DNA of 64,000 nucleotides from Acidihalobacter aeolianus (GTDB lineage Bacteria; Pseudomonadota; Gammaproteobacteria; DSM-5130; Acidihalobacteraceae), in contig NZ_CP017448.1 in NCBI RefSeq assembly GCF_001753165.1, positions 2,731,183 to 2,795,182 of the forward strand, read 5' to 3'. A model generated the notes under the pieces. It ran no database searches, had not been told where the DNA came from, and was given only the letters and a program-made list of their open reading frames with translations. The position numbers were made by a program, and so were the translations under genes. Every line of letters begins with the position of its first letter. Positions within the stretch are counted from its first letter, which is position 1. Positions 35,776 through 43,627 of the stretch are shown here, piece by piece.

Positions 35776-38043
35776 GTGACCCACAACCGCTCAGTACGTC
35801 GGCTCTGGTGGCCTCTCGCGGCCCTGTTCGTCGCCGGCGGTATCACCATGCTGGCCGGCATCAGCCTATGGGCCTGGCAGCAGACGCGGACGGAGTTGCT
35901 GACGAATCTACGTGTAGTCGCACAGTTCGTGGCCGATAATGCATTGGCGATTTTCGACGAACTGGGCAACGATCTGCCCTACCTGAGCCGGCAATTACGC
36001 GCCAACGGCAACGATCTGGCTGCCGATTATGAGTTGCTCAAGACCTATCAGAAATACCATCCCAGCGTTGCCAGCATGGCCCTGTTTGCACCAGATGGGC
36101 GGATGCTGCTGAACACTGCCTTGCCCTTCGGCTCCTCGCTACCAGACCCACGCACGCGAGCCATCTTCCACAAAAGCCTGGAAAGAACGCTCAAAAGCCA
36201 GCAACCGTGGATCGGCATGACACAGTATGGGCTCGTTTTACATGCCTGGCGCATACCGATGCGCTACGTCGTACGGTACCCTGACGGCCGCCCTCGCTAC
36301 ATCATCCAGGCCGCTGTAAGGCTTGATCAGATCACCTCGGCATGGGCGCACATAACCTTGCCGATGAACACCGCCGTCGGCCTGATACGCACCGACGGCT
36401 ACCATATCGCTCGCCTGCCCGCAAACAACCCGGTACGCGTCTACAGCATGCAAATGCACGGATCGCTGATCCAGGAATTGCACCGCAATCCCAATGAGAT
36501 GATCGGCACCTACAATGGGCGGGTGCAAACCGACGGAACCCATCGCCTCGGCATCTATGTCCATCTGTCGAAATTCCCCGTTGTCGCCTACGCCAGCCTG
36601 TCATCTCACAACATCGCGTTGTATTGGATGCGCCGTATTACTCCGTTTGTATTACTGGGGATCATCAGCATTCTCGGCTATATCGCCCTGGCCTACCTCT
36701 TGATTCGGCGTGAGCAGCAACATGCCACCGAACTGACGGTCCAGTCGAAACGCCAAGCACTCACGGGATTGCCCAACCGGATCGGCGCGCAGGAATGGAT
36801 CGAAAACCAACTCAACCTGCCCGACACCACACTCAGCGTGCTCCAGATAGACCTGCTGAACTTCAAGGACATCAATACCGCACTCGGTACCGATGCAGGC
36901 GACCGCGTGCTGCAGGAAATTGCCGATAGACTGCGCAAGTATGCAGATAGGCTGAATGCCTTCGTATCGCATCTGGATGCCGATGAATTTCTGATCGGGC
37001 TTCCAGGGTCCGGTCTGATCAACGCTCACGCCAGCGCCCAATCCATCCGCCGCAAGATCAACGATCCCTACGAAATCGAGGGCCGCACCTTGCGCCTGCA
37101 GGCGCGGATCGGCATCGCCTGCATTCCCGAGGATGCGCACAGCGCGCCTGGGCTGTTGCGCGCGGTGGATGCCGCCCTCCATGCAGCCAAGCGCGGACAA
37201 GCCGGCATCTCATTTTACGACCCTGATACCGGTCAACTCAGCGACGCCCGAGTCAGCTTCCAACACGCCGTCGAGCGCGCCCTCGAACACAACGAGTTCA
37301 TGCTCTACTACCAGCCCATCGTCAACCTGGAGAACGGGCGACTGGTTGGCGCGGAAGGCCTCTTGCGCTGGCAAGACCCCGAACGCGGACTGCTTCCGCC
37401 TAGCGAATTCATTCCGCTTGCCGAAACGACCGGCTGGATCGCACCGCTTGGCGAGTGTGTTTTCCGGCGAGCTTGCTCCGACGTCAAATCCTGGCAGCAG
37501 GCCGGGCTGGATCTGTACATCTCGGTCAACCTCAGCGCCTCGCAATTCAACAGCTCTGAATTGATCGATCAGGTACAGAACGAACTCAAGAATGCGGGTA
37601 TCACGCCGCGCCAGATCGAACTCGAAATCACCGAAACAGCAGTCATGGAAGACGTAGTGCGCAGTACGGAAATCATGCGCCGACTCAGTACGCTGGGCCT
37701 GCGACTCGCGATCGATGATTTCGGTACCGGCTACTCGTCGCTTGCCTACCTGCGCAAGCTCCCGGCGCAAACCATCAAAATCGACCAAAGCTTCATCCGC
37801 GATATCGACAGCGATCCGGAAGACCTTGAAATCGTCAAGGCCATCGTGGCATTGGCCCGTGTGCTGGGACTACTAACCCTGGCTGAAGGCATCGAAACCG
37901 AGGCGCAATATCACCTGCTCAGAGATCTGGGCGTGGACCTTGGCCAGGGCTACTGGTTCAGCCGGCCGGTACCCGAGCCAGACTTCCGCCAACAGGCAAC
38001 TCGCTGGGAAAGCCCTCCGGGCGATGCCGTCAGCAGGGGCTAG
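35776..38043 (+). CDS. Membrane GGDEF/EAL protein, probable c-di-GMP phosphodiesterase
   Basis: A 755-residue protein with two membrane helices (about 12-33 and 291-312) around a periplasmic dCache/CHASE-like sensor domain. The GGDEF domain (about 330-480) is degenerate: HLDADEFLIGL replaces GGDEF, so cyclase activity is unlikely. The EAL domain (about 500-745) keeps its catalytic elements: AEGLLRW in place of EAL, NLSASQF, ELEITETAVMED, IDDFGTGYSSLAYL and KIDQSFIRD. The protein should hydrolyse cyclic di-GMP. Start is GTG at 35776. Confidence 0.9.
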   Translation: MTHNRSVRRLWWPLAALFVAGGITMLAGISLWAWQQTRTELLTNLRVVAQFVADNALAIFDELGNDLPYLSRQLRANGNDLAADYELLKTYQKYHPSVASMALFAPDGRMLLNTALPFGSSLPDPRTRAIFHKSLERTLKSQQPWIGMTQYGLVLHAWRIPMRYVVRYPDGRPRYIIQAAVRLDQITSAWAHITLPMNTAVGLIRTDGYHIARLPANNPVRVYSMQMHGSLIQELHRNPNEMIGTYNGRVQTDGTHRLGIYVHLSKFPVVAYASLSSHNIALYWMRRITPFVLLGIISILGYIALAYLLIRREQQHATELTVQSKRQALTGLPNRIGAQEWIENQLNLPDTTLSVLQIDLLNFKDINTALGTDAGDRVLQEIADRLRKYADRLNAFVSHLDADEFLIGLPGSGLINAHASAQSIRRKINDPYEIEGRTLRLQARIGIACIPEDAHSAPGLLRAVDAALHAAKRGQAGISFYDPDTGQLSDARVSFQHAVERALEHNEFMLYYQPIVNLENGRLVGAEGLLRWQDPERGLLPPSEFIPLAETTGWIAPLGECVFRRACSDVKSWQQAGLDLYISVNLSASQFNSSELIDQVQNELKNAGITPRQIELEITETAVMEDVVRSTEIMRRLSTLGLRLAIDDFGTGYSSLAYLRKLPAQTIKIDQSFIRDIDSDPEDLEIVKAIVALARVLGLLTLAEGIETEAQYHLLRDLGVDLGQGYWFSRPVPEPDFRQQATRWESPPGDAVSRG

Positions 38044-38525
38044 GGCCTGCGCCCCAAACGGCGGGCACCCGTGTCCGTGCGACCGAGCAGTTCACCAAGC
38101 TGCGTCCGACTGACCTCGCGAATCAGATCCCGACTCAAGGCGCGTTGTGCCGGTAACAAACGGCGTTCAAGGGCCGCATCCGAGAACAGGCAATGCTCCG
38201 GATCAGGAGCATATGCCTGATCGACACTGACCCGCAGCACTCGCCCCAGATTCACGCCACGCCCATCATCCAGCAAGAGCAGATGCGGAAACAGCCGCCG
38301 TGCTGGGTCTGGCTTCGGATAATCCACTACGCCGAGAAGCTCGTAGGCCTTCCCACTGGAGGTGACGGTAGGGACCGCTGCGTCCAGATGCGCTTCCAGA
38401 AGGTACACCCTGCAGCCGACCGCGGCGCGAAGCCTCGCAATTTGACGTTCGTATTCAAGCGACGGCCAAAGCGCTTCGTCACCATCATCTGTTTCGCCGC
38501 TATTTTCGTCGCTCGCGCTACTCAT
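38040..38525 (-). CDS. Hypothetical protein
   Basis: A 161-residue protein I do not recognise. The first 20 residues are acidic and low-complexity (SSASDENSGETDDGDE). The middle reads as a mixed alpha-beta fold (VGCRVYLLEAHLDA, FPHLLLLDDGRGVNLGRVLRVSVD) and the C-terminus is basic. It overlaps the end of the convergent EAL gene by 4 bp. The ATG at 38525 was chosen; the frame is open to 38603. Confidence 0.6.
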   Translation of the reverse strand: MSSASDENSGETDDGDEALWPSLEYERQIARLRAAVGCRVYLLEAHLDAAVPTVTSSGKAYELLGVVDYPKPDPARRLFPHLLLLDDGRGVNLGRVLRVSVDQAYAPDPEHCLFSDAALERRLLPAQRALSRDLIREVSRTQLGELLGRTDTGARRLGRRP

Positions 38526-38629
38526 CTGTCCACTGTCGCAAATCAAAACTCGCTCGACAATGTCTAAGCTATCTGTGCAGCACATGACAATACAAAAAGC
38601 CATTCATCCGAGAACGCGAGGAGCAAGAC

Positions 38630-39100
38630 ATGCAACGAATCATCACCGCCTGCCTGAGTATCAGCATTGGACTGATGCTTGCCATTCCATCGATCGCCCA
38701 GGCAAGCGACAACGGCATCGTGACCCTGCGTAGCCACCACAGCGTACCAGTCACCCTGGACCGCCTGATACACGCCCTGAAGCAAAAACACATGACGATT
38801 TTCGCCAGAATCGACCATTCCAAGGGCGCACACGGCGTTGGCCTGGCGCTGCGTCCGACTGAACTGCTGATTTTCGGCAATCCCAAGATCGGGACCAAGC
38901 TGATGGAATGCAAGCAGACCGCGGGTCTCGATCTCCCGCTCAAGGCATTAGCCTGGCAGGATGCCAAAGGCCGGGTCTGGCTGAGCTACAACAGTCCCGA
39001 GTATATCGCTAGGCGTGACCATCTCGGGCATTGTGCCGCCGGGGCCGTGGCCACCATGCACAAGGCGTTGCACGCCTTCGCCGAACAGGCGGTGAAGTAA
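38630..39100 (+). CDS. DUF302 family exported protein
   Basis: A 156-residue protein with a signal peptide (cleavage near AQASDNG) and a DUF302 domain: VTLDRLIHALKQKHMTIFARIDHSKGA, LRPTELLIFGNPKIGTKLM, DLPLKALAWQDAKGRVWLSYNSPEY. Function of the family is unknown. It is the last chromosomal gene before the integrated element; GAGGAGCAAGAC precedes the ATG. Confidence 0.9.
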   Translation: MQRIITACLSISIGLMLAIPSIAQASDNGIVTLRSHHSVPVTLDRLIHALKQKHMTIFARIDHSKGAHGVGLALRPTELLIFGNPKIGTKLMECKQTAGLDLPLKALAWQDAKGRVWLSYNSPEYIARRDHLGHCAAGAVATMHKALHAFAEQAVK

Positions 39101-39150
39101 CAAGAGGCAAGACTGCTGCGGTAGCCGCCCTACGAGCGCGAGCGGGAAAA

Positions 39151-39196
39151 TGGTGGGCCGTGTTGGGCTCGAACCAACGACCATCGGATTAAAAGT
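39151..39196 (-). other. tRNA-Lys 3' fragment, attachment site at left end of element
   Basis: On the minus strand the bases run from the anticodon loop CTTTTAATC (anticodon UUU) through the variable loop, a complete T arm (GTTGG, loop TTCGAGC, CCAAC) and acceptor strand ACGGCCC to A-CCA. The 5' half of the tRNA is absent: bases 39197 onward do not fold with it. This is what remains when an element integrates into the 3' part of a tRNA gene, so it marks one boundary. The intact copy should be at the other end, to the right of the window. Confidence 0.82.
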
Positions 39197-39213
39197 TCTG
39201 CCATAAATCAATA

Positions 39214-39298
39214 ACTTAGCGCAAATCAAGCACTTAGTAAGCAAACTGTCGCAAACATAATATAGGCTGTTTGTTAATACAAAACAATGACTTAGCGC
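39214..39298. repeat. ACTTAG direct repeats near the attachment site
   Basis: ACTTAGCGC occurs at 39214-39222 and 39290-39298, with a third ACTTAG at 39232-39237, all in the same direction and 18-98 bp from the tRNA fragment. Their location suits integrase or excisionase arm sites. The rest of 39197-39389 is A/T-rich and non-coding. Confidence 0.45.
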
Positions 39299-39389
39299 TA
39301 ACGACTGCAAACTAGGTTTTTCTAGCGGATGCACCGCGAGTGTACCGCGAGCGCGGGGTGTACCCCACCCCTAATCCACCACGATCACG

Positions 39390-39415
39390 AAGCCGCCCTT
39401 GAGGCGGCTTTTTTT
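39390..39415 (+). terminator. Intrinsic terminator inside the left end of the element
   Basis: AAGCCGCC and GGCGGCTT form an 8-bp stem with loop CTTGA, followed by a run of T residues. No gene on the plus strand ends nearby inside the element, so it may insulate it from chromosomal transcription. Confidence 0.8.
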
Positions 39416-39587
39416 GTTTTCGAGTTTCGCGCTTGCGTTTTTGGGGACATAGAGAAAATGGACTTGAGGCCGCCGGACTGCGCAGGAAATTGAGAAAAAG
39501 GCCCGTATTTAGGGTTATTTAGACATTTTTGCGCTGTTTGGCGGGTTGAGAATAGCTACTACAGCAAACCATAGGAGAGATAACGCT

Positions 39588-39914
39588 ATGGACCTAATCC
39601 AAGAGAAACAAAAAAAGATAGAAGAGATGTACGGGACAGACCTGCTTTCATATTCGCGGGTCGCTGAAATCATCGGCCTAAAGACTGATTCGATCAGAGC
39701 TATTTGCGGGTCGACGATCAGGAAAGAGCAGCCCTGGGTGAAGAGATTGCAGGCAGGAAAAGTCAGGATGGGGAGAAGGGTCTTTTTCCAATCCTGGGCT
39801 GTTGCGCGGGTTTGGCGCCTGGGAAACTCCCCTCTGACACCAGAAGAAGAACGGTTAACAAGTGAGGGCGCGGTTGCCGCCGCGCCCTCCGCCCAAAACC
39901 CTTGCCCCCGCTGA
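39588..39914 (+). CDS. Small helix-turn-helix-like protein
   Basis: A 108-residue protein of unknown family. LLSYSRVAEIIGLKTDSIRAI looks like a helix-turn-helix and is followed by a basic stretch (WVKRLQAGKVRMGRRVFF). It could be an excisionase or plasmid regulator; this is inference. AGGAGAG supports the ATG at 39588; it is 25 bp from the DnaB-type gene, so they form an operon. Confidence 0.7.
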   Translation: MDLIQEKQKKIEEMYGTDLLSYSRVAEIIGLKTDSIRAICGSTIRKEQPWVKRLQAGKVRMGRRVFFQSWAVARVWRLGNSPLTPEEERLTSEGAVAAAPSAQNPCPR

Positions 39915-39939
39915 GAGAGAAAGAGAAGAGGTAAAGATC

Positions 39940-41370
39940 ATGGGTAAGCAGCACTTTACACCCACGCGCGCCGGCGGGGAAGCGACCCCGCCCCATTCCA
40001 TCGAAGCCGAACAGGCTGTCATCGGCGGACTCATGCTCGACAATGCGACCTGGGATCAGGTAGCCGATCTTGTCAGCGAGGCCGATTTCTACCGGCACGA
40101 TCACCGCTTGATCTTTGGGGCGATCCGGGCCTTGGCCGAAGCCGGGCGGCCGGTAGACGTGGTCACTCTGGCCGACGCCTTGGAACGGGCCGACGCCTTG
40201 GAACAGGCTGGCGGGCTGGCCTATCTCGGCCTTCTGGCTCGAGATACTCCCAGCGCTGCCAACGTTCGCGCCTATGCAGATATTGTGCGCGAGCGATCTG
40301 CGCTTAGGCAGATCGCGGCGCTCGCCCAAGCCTCCGCGGCGCGAGCGTTCGAGCGGGGAACTGCTGCGCTGGAAGCGCTTGAAGAGCTTAGGGAGGAAGC
40401 CGACTCACTAGCAGAGCGGGAAGCGGCGCGGGGGGGTAGGGACACGTCTCTCAAGGCCGCGCTCCGGGCCGCACTCGATTGCATCGAGCTTCGCCATGAA
40501 GCGGGGGCTCTTCCAGGTCTGGCGACCCCTTGGCCTGACCTGGACGACATCACCACAGGCCTGCATCGGGGCGAGATGATTGTCCTGGCTGGCCGGCCAT
40601 CGATGGGTAAAACGGCCTTGGCACTGAACGCCGCGCAGCACGCGGCGGAAAACGGCGCGCGGGTAGCTGTCATCTCGCTAGAAATGACCGCGGCCGGCCT
40701 TGCGGACCGCATGATCGCCGCCGCCAGCGGCCTGCCTCTCTCTCACATTCGAGACCCCAGAAAACTGGACGGCGGCGGGGAAGCCGCATGGGCGCAGCTG
40801 ACGGCTGGGGTGGCTAGGCTGTCAGCCATGGAGGGAGAGCTATCCCTTGATGATCGCCCGGCCCTGACCATCCCCCAGATTCGCGAGTCCCTGCGCGGTA
40901 TGCGAGCCAGCATGGGCGGCCTTGATCTGGTCGTAGTGGACTATCTGCAACTCGTTGTTTCAGAGGGTGAAAACCGCACGCAGGAGGTGTCCAAAATCTC
41001 GCGCGGACTCAAGGCCATCGCCAAGGATTTTGACGTGCCGATGGTCGCGCTCTCACAGTTGAACAGGGGCCTTGAGCAGCGTACGGACAAACGGCCAACG
41101 CTGGGCGATCTTCGCGAGAGCGGCCAGATCGAGCAGGACGCCGATCTCATCGCCTTCATCTACCGCGACGAGGTCTACAACGAGGACAGCCCGGACAAGG
41201 GGACGGCAGAGATCATCATAGCCAAGCAGCGCAACGGCGCCACGGGCACGGTGCGGCTCGCATTTTTGGGTGAGACGTGTTCATTCAAGCCACTGGCGCG
41301 GGATTGGAAGCGACCGCCGCCGCCGATGGCGGAGGCTAAAAGAGGATGGTCCAATGACGCGCCATGGTGA
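39940..41370 (+). CDS. DnaB-type replicative helicase
   Basis: A 476-residue hexameric helicase. The N-terminal domain begins PPHSIEAEQAVIGGLMLDNATWD; the RecA core has Walker A LAGRPSMGKTALALNAAQ, LDLVVVDYLQLV as Walker B and ALSQLNRGLEQRTDKRP, as in DnaB. The chromosome will have its own dnaB, so this copy serves the element's replication. GAAGAGG lies before the ATG. The 3' end overlaps the Rep-like gene by 17 bp. Confidence 0.92.
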   Translation: MGKQHFTPTRAGGEATPPHSIEAEQAVIGGLMLDNATWDQVADLVSEADFYRHDHRLIFGAIRALAEAGRPVDVVTLADALERADALEQAGGLAYLGLLARDTPSAANVRAYADIVRERSALRQIAALAQASAARAFERGTAALEALEELREEADSLAEREAARGGRDTSLKAALRAALDCIELRHEAGALPGLATPWPDLDDITTGLHRGEMIVLAGRPSMGKTALALNAAQHAAENGARVAVISLEMTAAGLADRMIAAASGLPLSHIRDPRKLDGGGEAAWAQLTAGVARLSAMEGELSLDDRPALTIPQIRESLRGMRASMGGLDLVVVDYLQLVVSEGENRTQEVSKISRGLKAIAKDFDVPMVALSQLNRGLEQRTDKRPTLGDLRESGQIEQDADLIAFIYRDEVYNEDSPDKGTAEIIIAKQRNGATGTVRLAFLGETCSFKPLARDWKRPPPPMAEAKRGWSNDAPW

Positions 41371-42217
41371 AATGATAACCACGGCGGGCCACGCCTGCCG
41401 GGTGCCGATTTTCGCCCCCGTGCGCCGGGTCGGGCGCGGCCTAGTGAGACAGCGCGTCGAATCCGCCTGGGGGCATGCGACCATCACCGGCCATCTGGGC
41501 CAGCGCGAGCGCGACGCACTCGACTCAGTGTGCGAGGCGGCTCAGGCGTGGCGCCCGGAGTCCACGGGCGACGTGACCGCCCTGGTGGACTCCGCCCGAC
41601 TGCGGGCCAGCCTGGGCTGGGATCGATGGAAATATTCGCAGATCAGGGACGCCCTGCGCGCGCTACGTGCCGCCGAGATCGAGCTCATCATCCACGGTGA
41701 GCGATCAGAGTGGAGTGGGATCATCACCCACATTGTCGAGGCCGGCGACCCCCCGCCGGAGCGAGTGGGATCACGGTCGCGCTGGAGAACCGCGCCGCCG
41801 GTTCCTGAGCCTGGCCGTACATCGCCCAGGGACGGGATGATGTGGGAAATCACGATCTCGCGGGCATGGATTGCGCTTATGCGGCGGTTGCAAGTACGTT
41901 ACCCGGCGGCCGTATTCCACATGCGTTACGGCGTAAGCCAGGCCGCCGCCCGCTTCATACTGTCCCACAAGCCGGGCGCGACAATGCGGATCGATACCGT
42001 GCTTGACGCCGTGGGCGTGCAGAGCAGAGACCGGGCCCGCGCACGGCGCGAACTCGCCGCCGATGCGTCGCTCATGGCAACGGCTGGCGTTCACATCGAC
42101 TGGGCGGCTGGCGTCATGACGACGCACCCAGCCCCGGAGACGACGCGCCCAGCCCCGGAGACGACGCGCCCAGCCCCGGAAAATACGCGCCCAGCCCCGG
42201 AGCCTCTAGCTCTATAG
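41354..42217 (+). CDS. Putative replication initiator (Rep-like)
   Basis: A 287-residue basic protein. RQRVESAWGHATITGHLGQRERDALD and LGWDRWKYSQIRDALRAL look like tandem winged helices as in plasmid initiators of the TrfA/RepC kind; the match is by pattern only. The C-terminus consists of four repeats of a seven-residue unit (TTRPAPE), encoded by a 21-bp repeat. Coupled to the helicase gene it makes a plausible replication module. A conjugation regulator is an alternative. Confidence 0.6.
   Translation: MTRHGEMITTAGHACRVPIFAPVRRVGRGLVRQRVESAWGHATITGHLGQRERDALDSVCEAAQAWRPESTGDVTALVDSARLRASLGWDRWKYSQIRDALRALRAAEIELIIHGERSEWSGIITHIVEAGDPPPERVGSRSRWRTAPPVPEPGRTSPRDGMMWEITISRAWIALMRRLQVRYPAAVFHMRYGVSQAAARFILSHKPGATMRIDTVLDAVGVQSRDRARARRELAADASLMATAGVHIDWAAGVMTTHPAPETTRPAPETTRPAPENTRPAPEPLAL
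42119..42202 (+). repeat. Four 21-bp tandem repeats in the Rep-like gene
   Basis: Four copies of a 21-bp unit (ACGACGCGCCCAGCCCCGGAG with minor changes) run in frame and encode TTRPAPE-type repeats. Immediately after, CTATAGGCC is repeated in an overlapping fashion (42212-42234). The DNA repeats could act as iterons as well as coding a disordered tail. Confidence 0.85.
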
Positions 42218-42236
42218 GCCCTATAGGCCTATAGGA

Positions 42237-42271
42237 GGCAGCCGCCGCCGCTTGCGGGCGCGGCGGCTGCC
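42237..42271. terminator. GC-rich hairpin after the Rep-like gene
   Basis: GGCAGCCGCCGC and GCGGCGGCTGCC form a perfect 12-bp stem with an 11-nt loop, 20 bp past the stop. There is no T-run; it may be a Rho-independent terminator of weak type or a replication-related structure. Confidence 0.55.
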
Positions 42272-42333
42272 AGAGGCCAGAGGTCGACAAATAGCCGTCT
42301 TCGGCCGCGTCCAGGCCCCATCCGCTTGGCTGA

Positions 42334-42597
42334 TCAACCACGGCCCAACTCCTTCATCTGCGTGACGCCACCAAACACCGGCCCGGTCTCCCGTACCCGA
42401 CCGTTACCCGTCAATGCACTGACCTGACCGTACAACTCCTTCGCACTCCACTCCGCTCGCTGCTCCATCCTTATCGCTTCGCCCATGATCTCGCTTCGAC
42501 GACCCTCGCATTCCAGCAACCTCACGACCACCGTATCCACATCCCGCGCGGCATCCTTGACCCCGAATACGCCCGCGCCAGTCCAAATATTTTCCAA
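42334..42597 (-). CDS. Hypothetical small protein (uncertain)
   Basis: An 87-codon open frame opposite to its neighbours, starting with TTG within the first repeat copy. The sequence (VVVRLLECEGRRSEIMGEAI, MEQRAEWSAKELYGQVSALTG) looks protein-like and helical, but no ribosome site or family is recognised. It may instead be non-coding. An internal ATG about 37 codons in is an alternative start. Confidence 0.3.
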   Translation of the reverse strand: MENIWTGAGVFGVKDAARDVDTVVVRLLECEGRRSEIMGEAIRMEQRAEWSAKELYGQVSALTGNGRVRETGPVFGGVTQMKELGRG

Positions 42598-42676
42598 TTA
42601 ATTTCCCGCTAAACCCCGCTTTAACCCACTTTAATACACGCTTAAAAACTCGTTTGCAATTGTTAGCAAATAGGGG
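42583..42676 (+). repeat. 94-bp regulatory box, copy 1
   Basis: Matches 48860-48953 at 88 of 94 positions. It contains four CRCTWWAA-like sites at 42607, 42617, 42627 and 42639, spaced 10, 10 and 12 bp, so on one face of the helix. A TTTGC-N8-GCAAA dyad follows. It is positioned upstream of a -10-like TCTAAT at 42701, the spacing expected for an activator-dependent promoter. Confidence 0.85.
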
Positions 42677-42715
42677 GTTTTTTCACCTTATAGCTCATGG
42701 TCTAATTAGCCAAGA

Positions 42716-42734
42716 CAGCCGGTTAAGCTGGCTG
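42716..42734 (+). promoter_or_regulatory. Dyad operator, copy 1
   Basis: CAGCCGGTTAAGCTGGCTG, an imperfect dyad exactly 39 bp after the 94-bp box, in the predicted leader of the next gene. An equivalent dyad stands at the same distance after copy 2. The following T residues could let it act as an attenuator. Confidence 0.6.
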
Positions 42735-42761
42735 TTTTGAGCGAAGCACTCGGAGGTTCTC

Positions 42762-43427
42762 ATGACCATGACTTTGACTATCGATAAAGAATTGCCTGAT
42801 GAAACGGTCGCGCCGTTGTATTTCCGCTTTGATGGCGCGTTTGAACCCGGGCTGGCGCATTTGTGCCTGACCGAAAATGGCCATGTTTTTTTTGCGACGA
42901 ACGGCGAACCGGGCGGCGGAGTACCGATGCATGTCCATGAAAAGCGAACGCTGCAATGGAGTGTGTCACCTTATCTGAACCGCGAAAGGGCGCTTGCGCT
43001 GCTGGATGACTCCGGCCTTCAGGCCGCGTTGGAGCGAGTGCATCGTGGTCATTCCGTGCATAGGCGCGCTTGTGGGCCGACAGATGTGAGCTTTACTGAA
43101 GACGCCAAGGCGGCTACACAGGACGTACAAGCTATCCTCGATCTCGCGTGCGCCGAGCCTGAGAATTTGGTGCAGGTGTGGGATCTGGACGACTGGCTAT
43201 TCTCTAATGGGCTGCACGAGGCTTGGCCTGCAGACGTACCGCTCGATAAGGCGTGTGAAGCGCTGGAACTGGCGGCGGTGGAAGATGAGCCTCATGCCCA
43301 CGTCAGCGGAGCCTCGAAGGCAAACATTCGAGACAGCTTGATCGACCGCGTCACGTGGTGCGAAGACATCGAGGACCTGACTGGCGAGCATCTGAAGACA
43401 CGCCTAGAAAATCGCCCAAGCGACTAG
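42762..43427 (+). CDS. Hypothetical protein under repeat-box promoter
   Basis: A 221-residue acidic protein I do not recognise, without signal peptide or membrane helix. The N-terminal half looks beta-rich (PLYFRFDGAFEPGLAHLCL, GHVFFATNGEPGGGVPMHVHEKR), and the C-terminal half is helical and acidic. CGGAGG gives a good ribosome site. It stands alone between the box at 42583-42734 and an intrinsic terminator at 43455. Confidence 0.8.
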   Translation: MTMTLTIDKELPDETVAPLYFRFDGAFEPGLAHLCLTENGHVFFATNGEPGGGVPMHVHEKRTLQWSVSPYLNRERALALLDDSGLQAALERVHRGHSVHRRACGPTDVSFTEDAKAATQDVQAILDLACAEPENLVQVWDLDDWLFSNGLHEAWPADVPLDKACEALELAAVEDEPHAHVSGASKANIRDSLIDRVTWCEDIEDLTGEHLKTRLENRPSD

Positions 43428-43454
43428 CATCATAACGACGAAAAACGAAAACGT

Positions 43455-43478
43455 GGCCGGGATACACCGGCCTTTTTT
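43455..43478 (+). terminator. Intrinsic terminator
   Basis: GGCCGG, loop GATACA, CCGGCC and six T residues, 28 bp after the stop of the preceding gene. It makes 42762-43427 a monocistronic unit. The remaining bases to 43627 show no gene. Confidence 0.9.
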
Positions 43479-43627
43479 GCGCCTGGTGTATTGCTCCAAA
43501 GCCAAAAACAAACAAAGATCGCGGCGCGGCGGCTGCCGGTGCCCGACGCAAGTTCTGCGACGCAAACGCGAGGCCGCTGACGCTGACGCTGAACCGTATT
43601 AGTTTGATTGATAATTGACATGTTTAG

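Noticed and set aside
39151-39196. A complete tRNA-Lys gene
   Set aside because: Only the anticodon loop to the CCA end is present; the D arm and 5' acceptor strand are missing from the adjacent bases.
42119-42202. CRISPR array
   Set aside because: The 21-bp units are contiguous, have no spacers and encode a protein tail.
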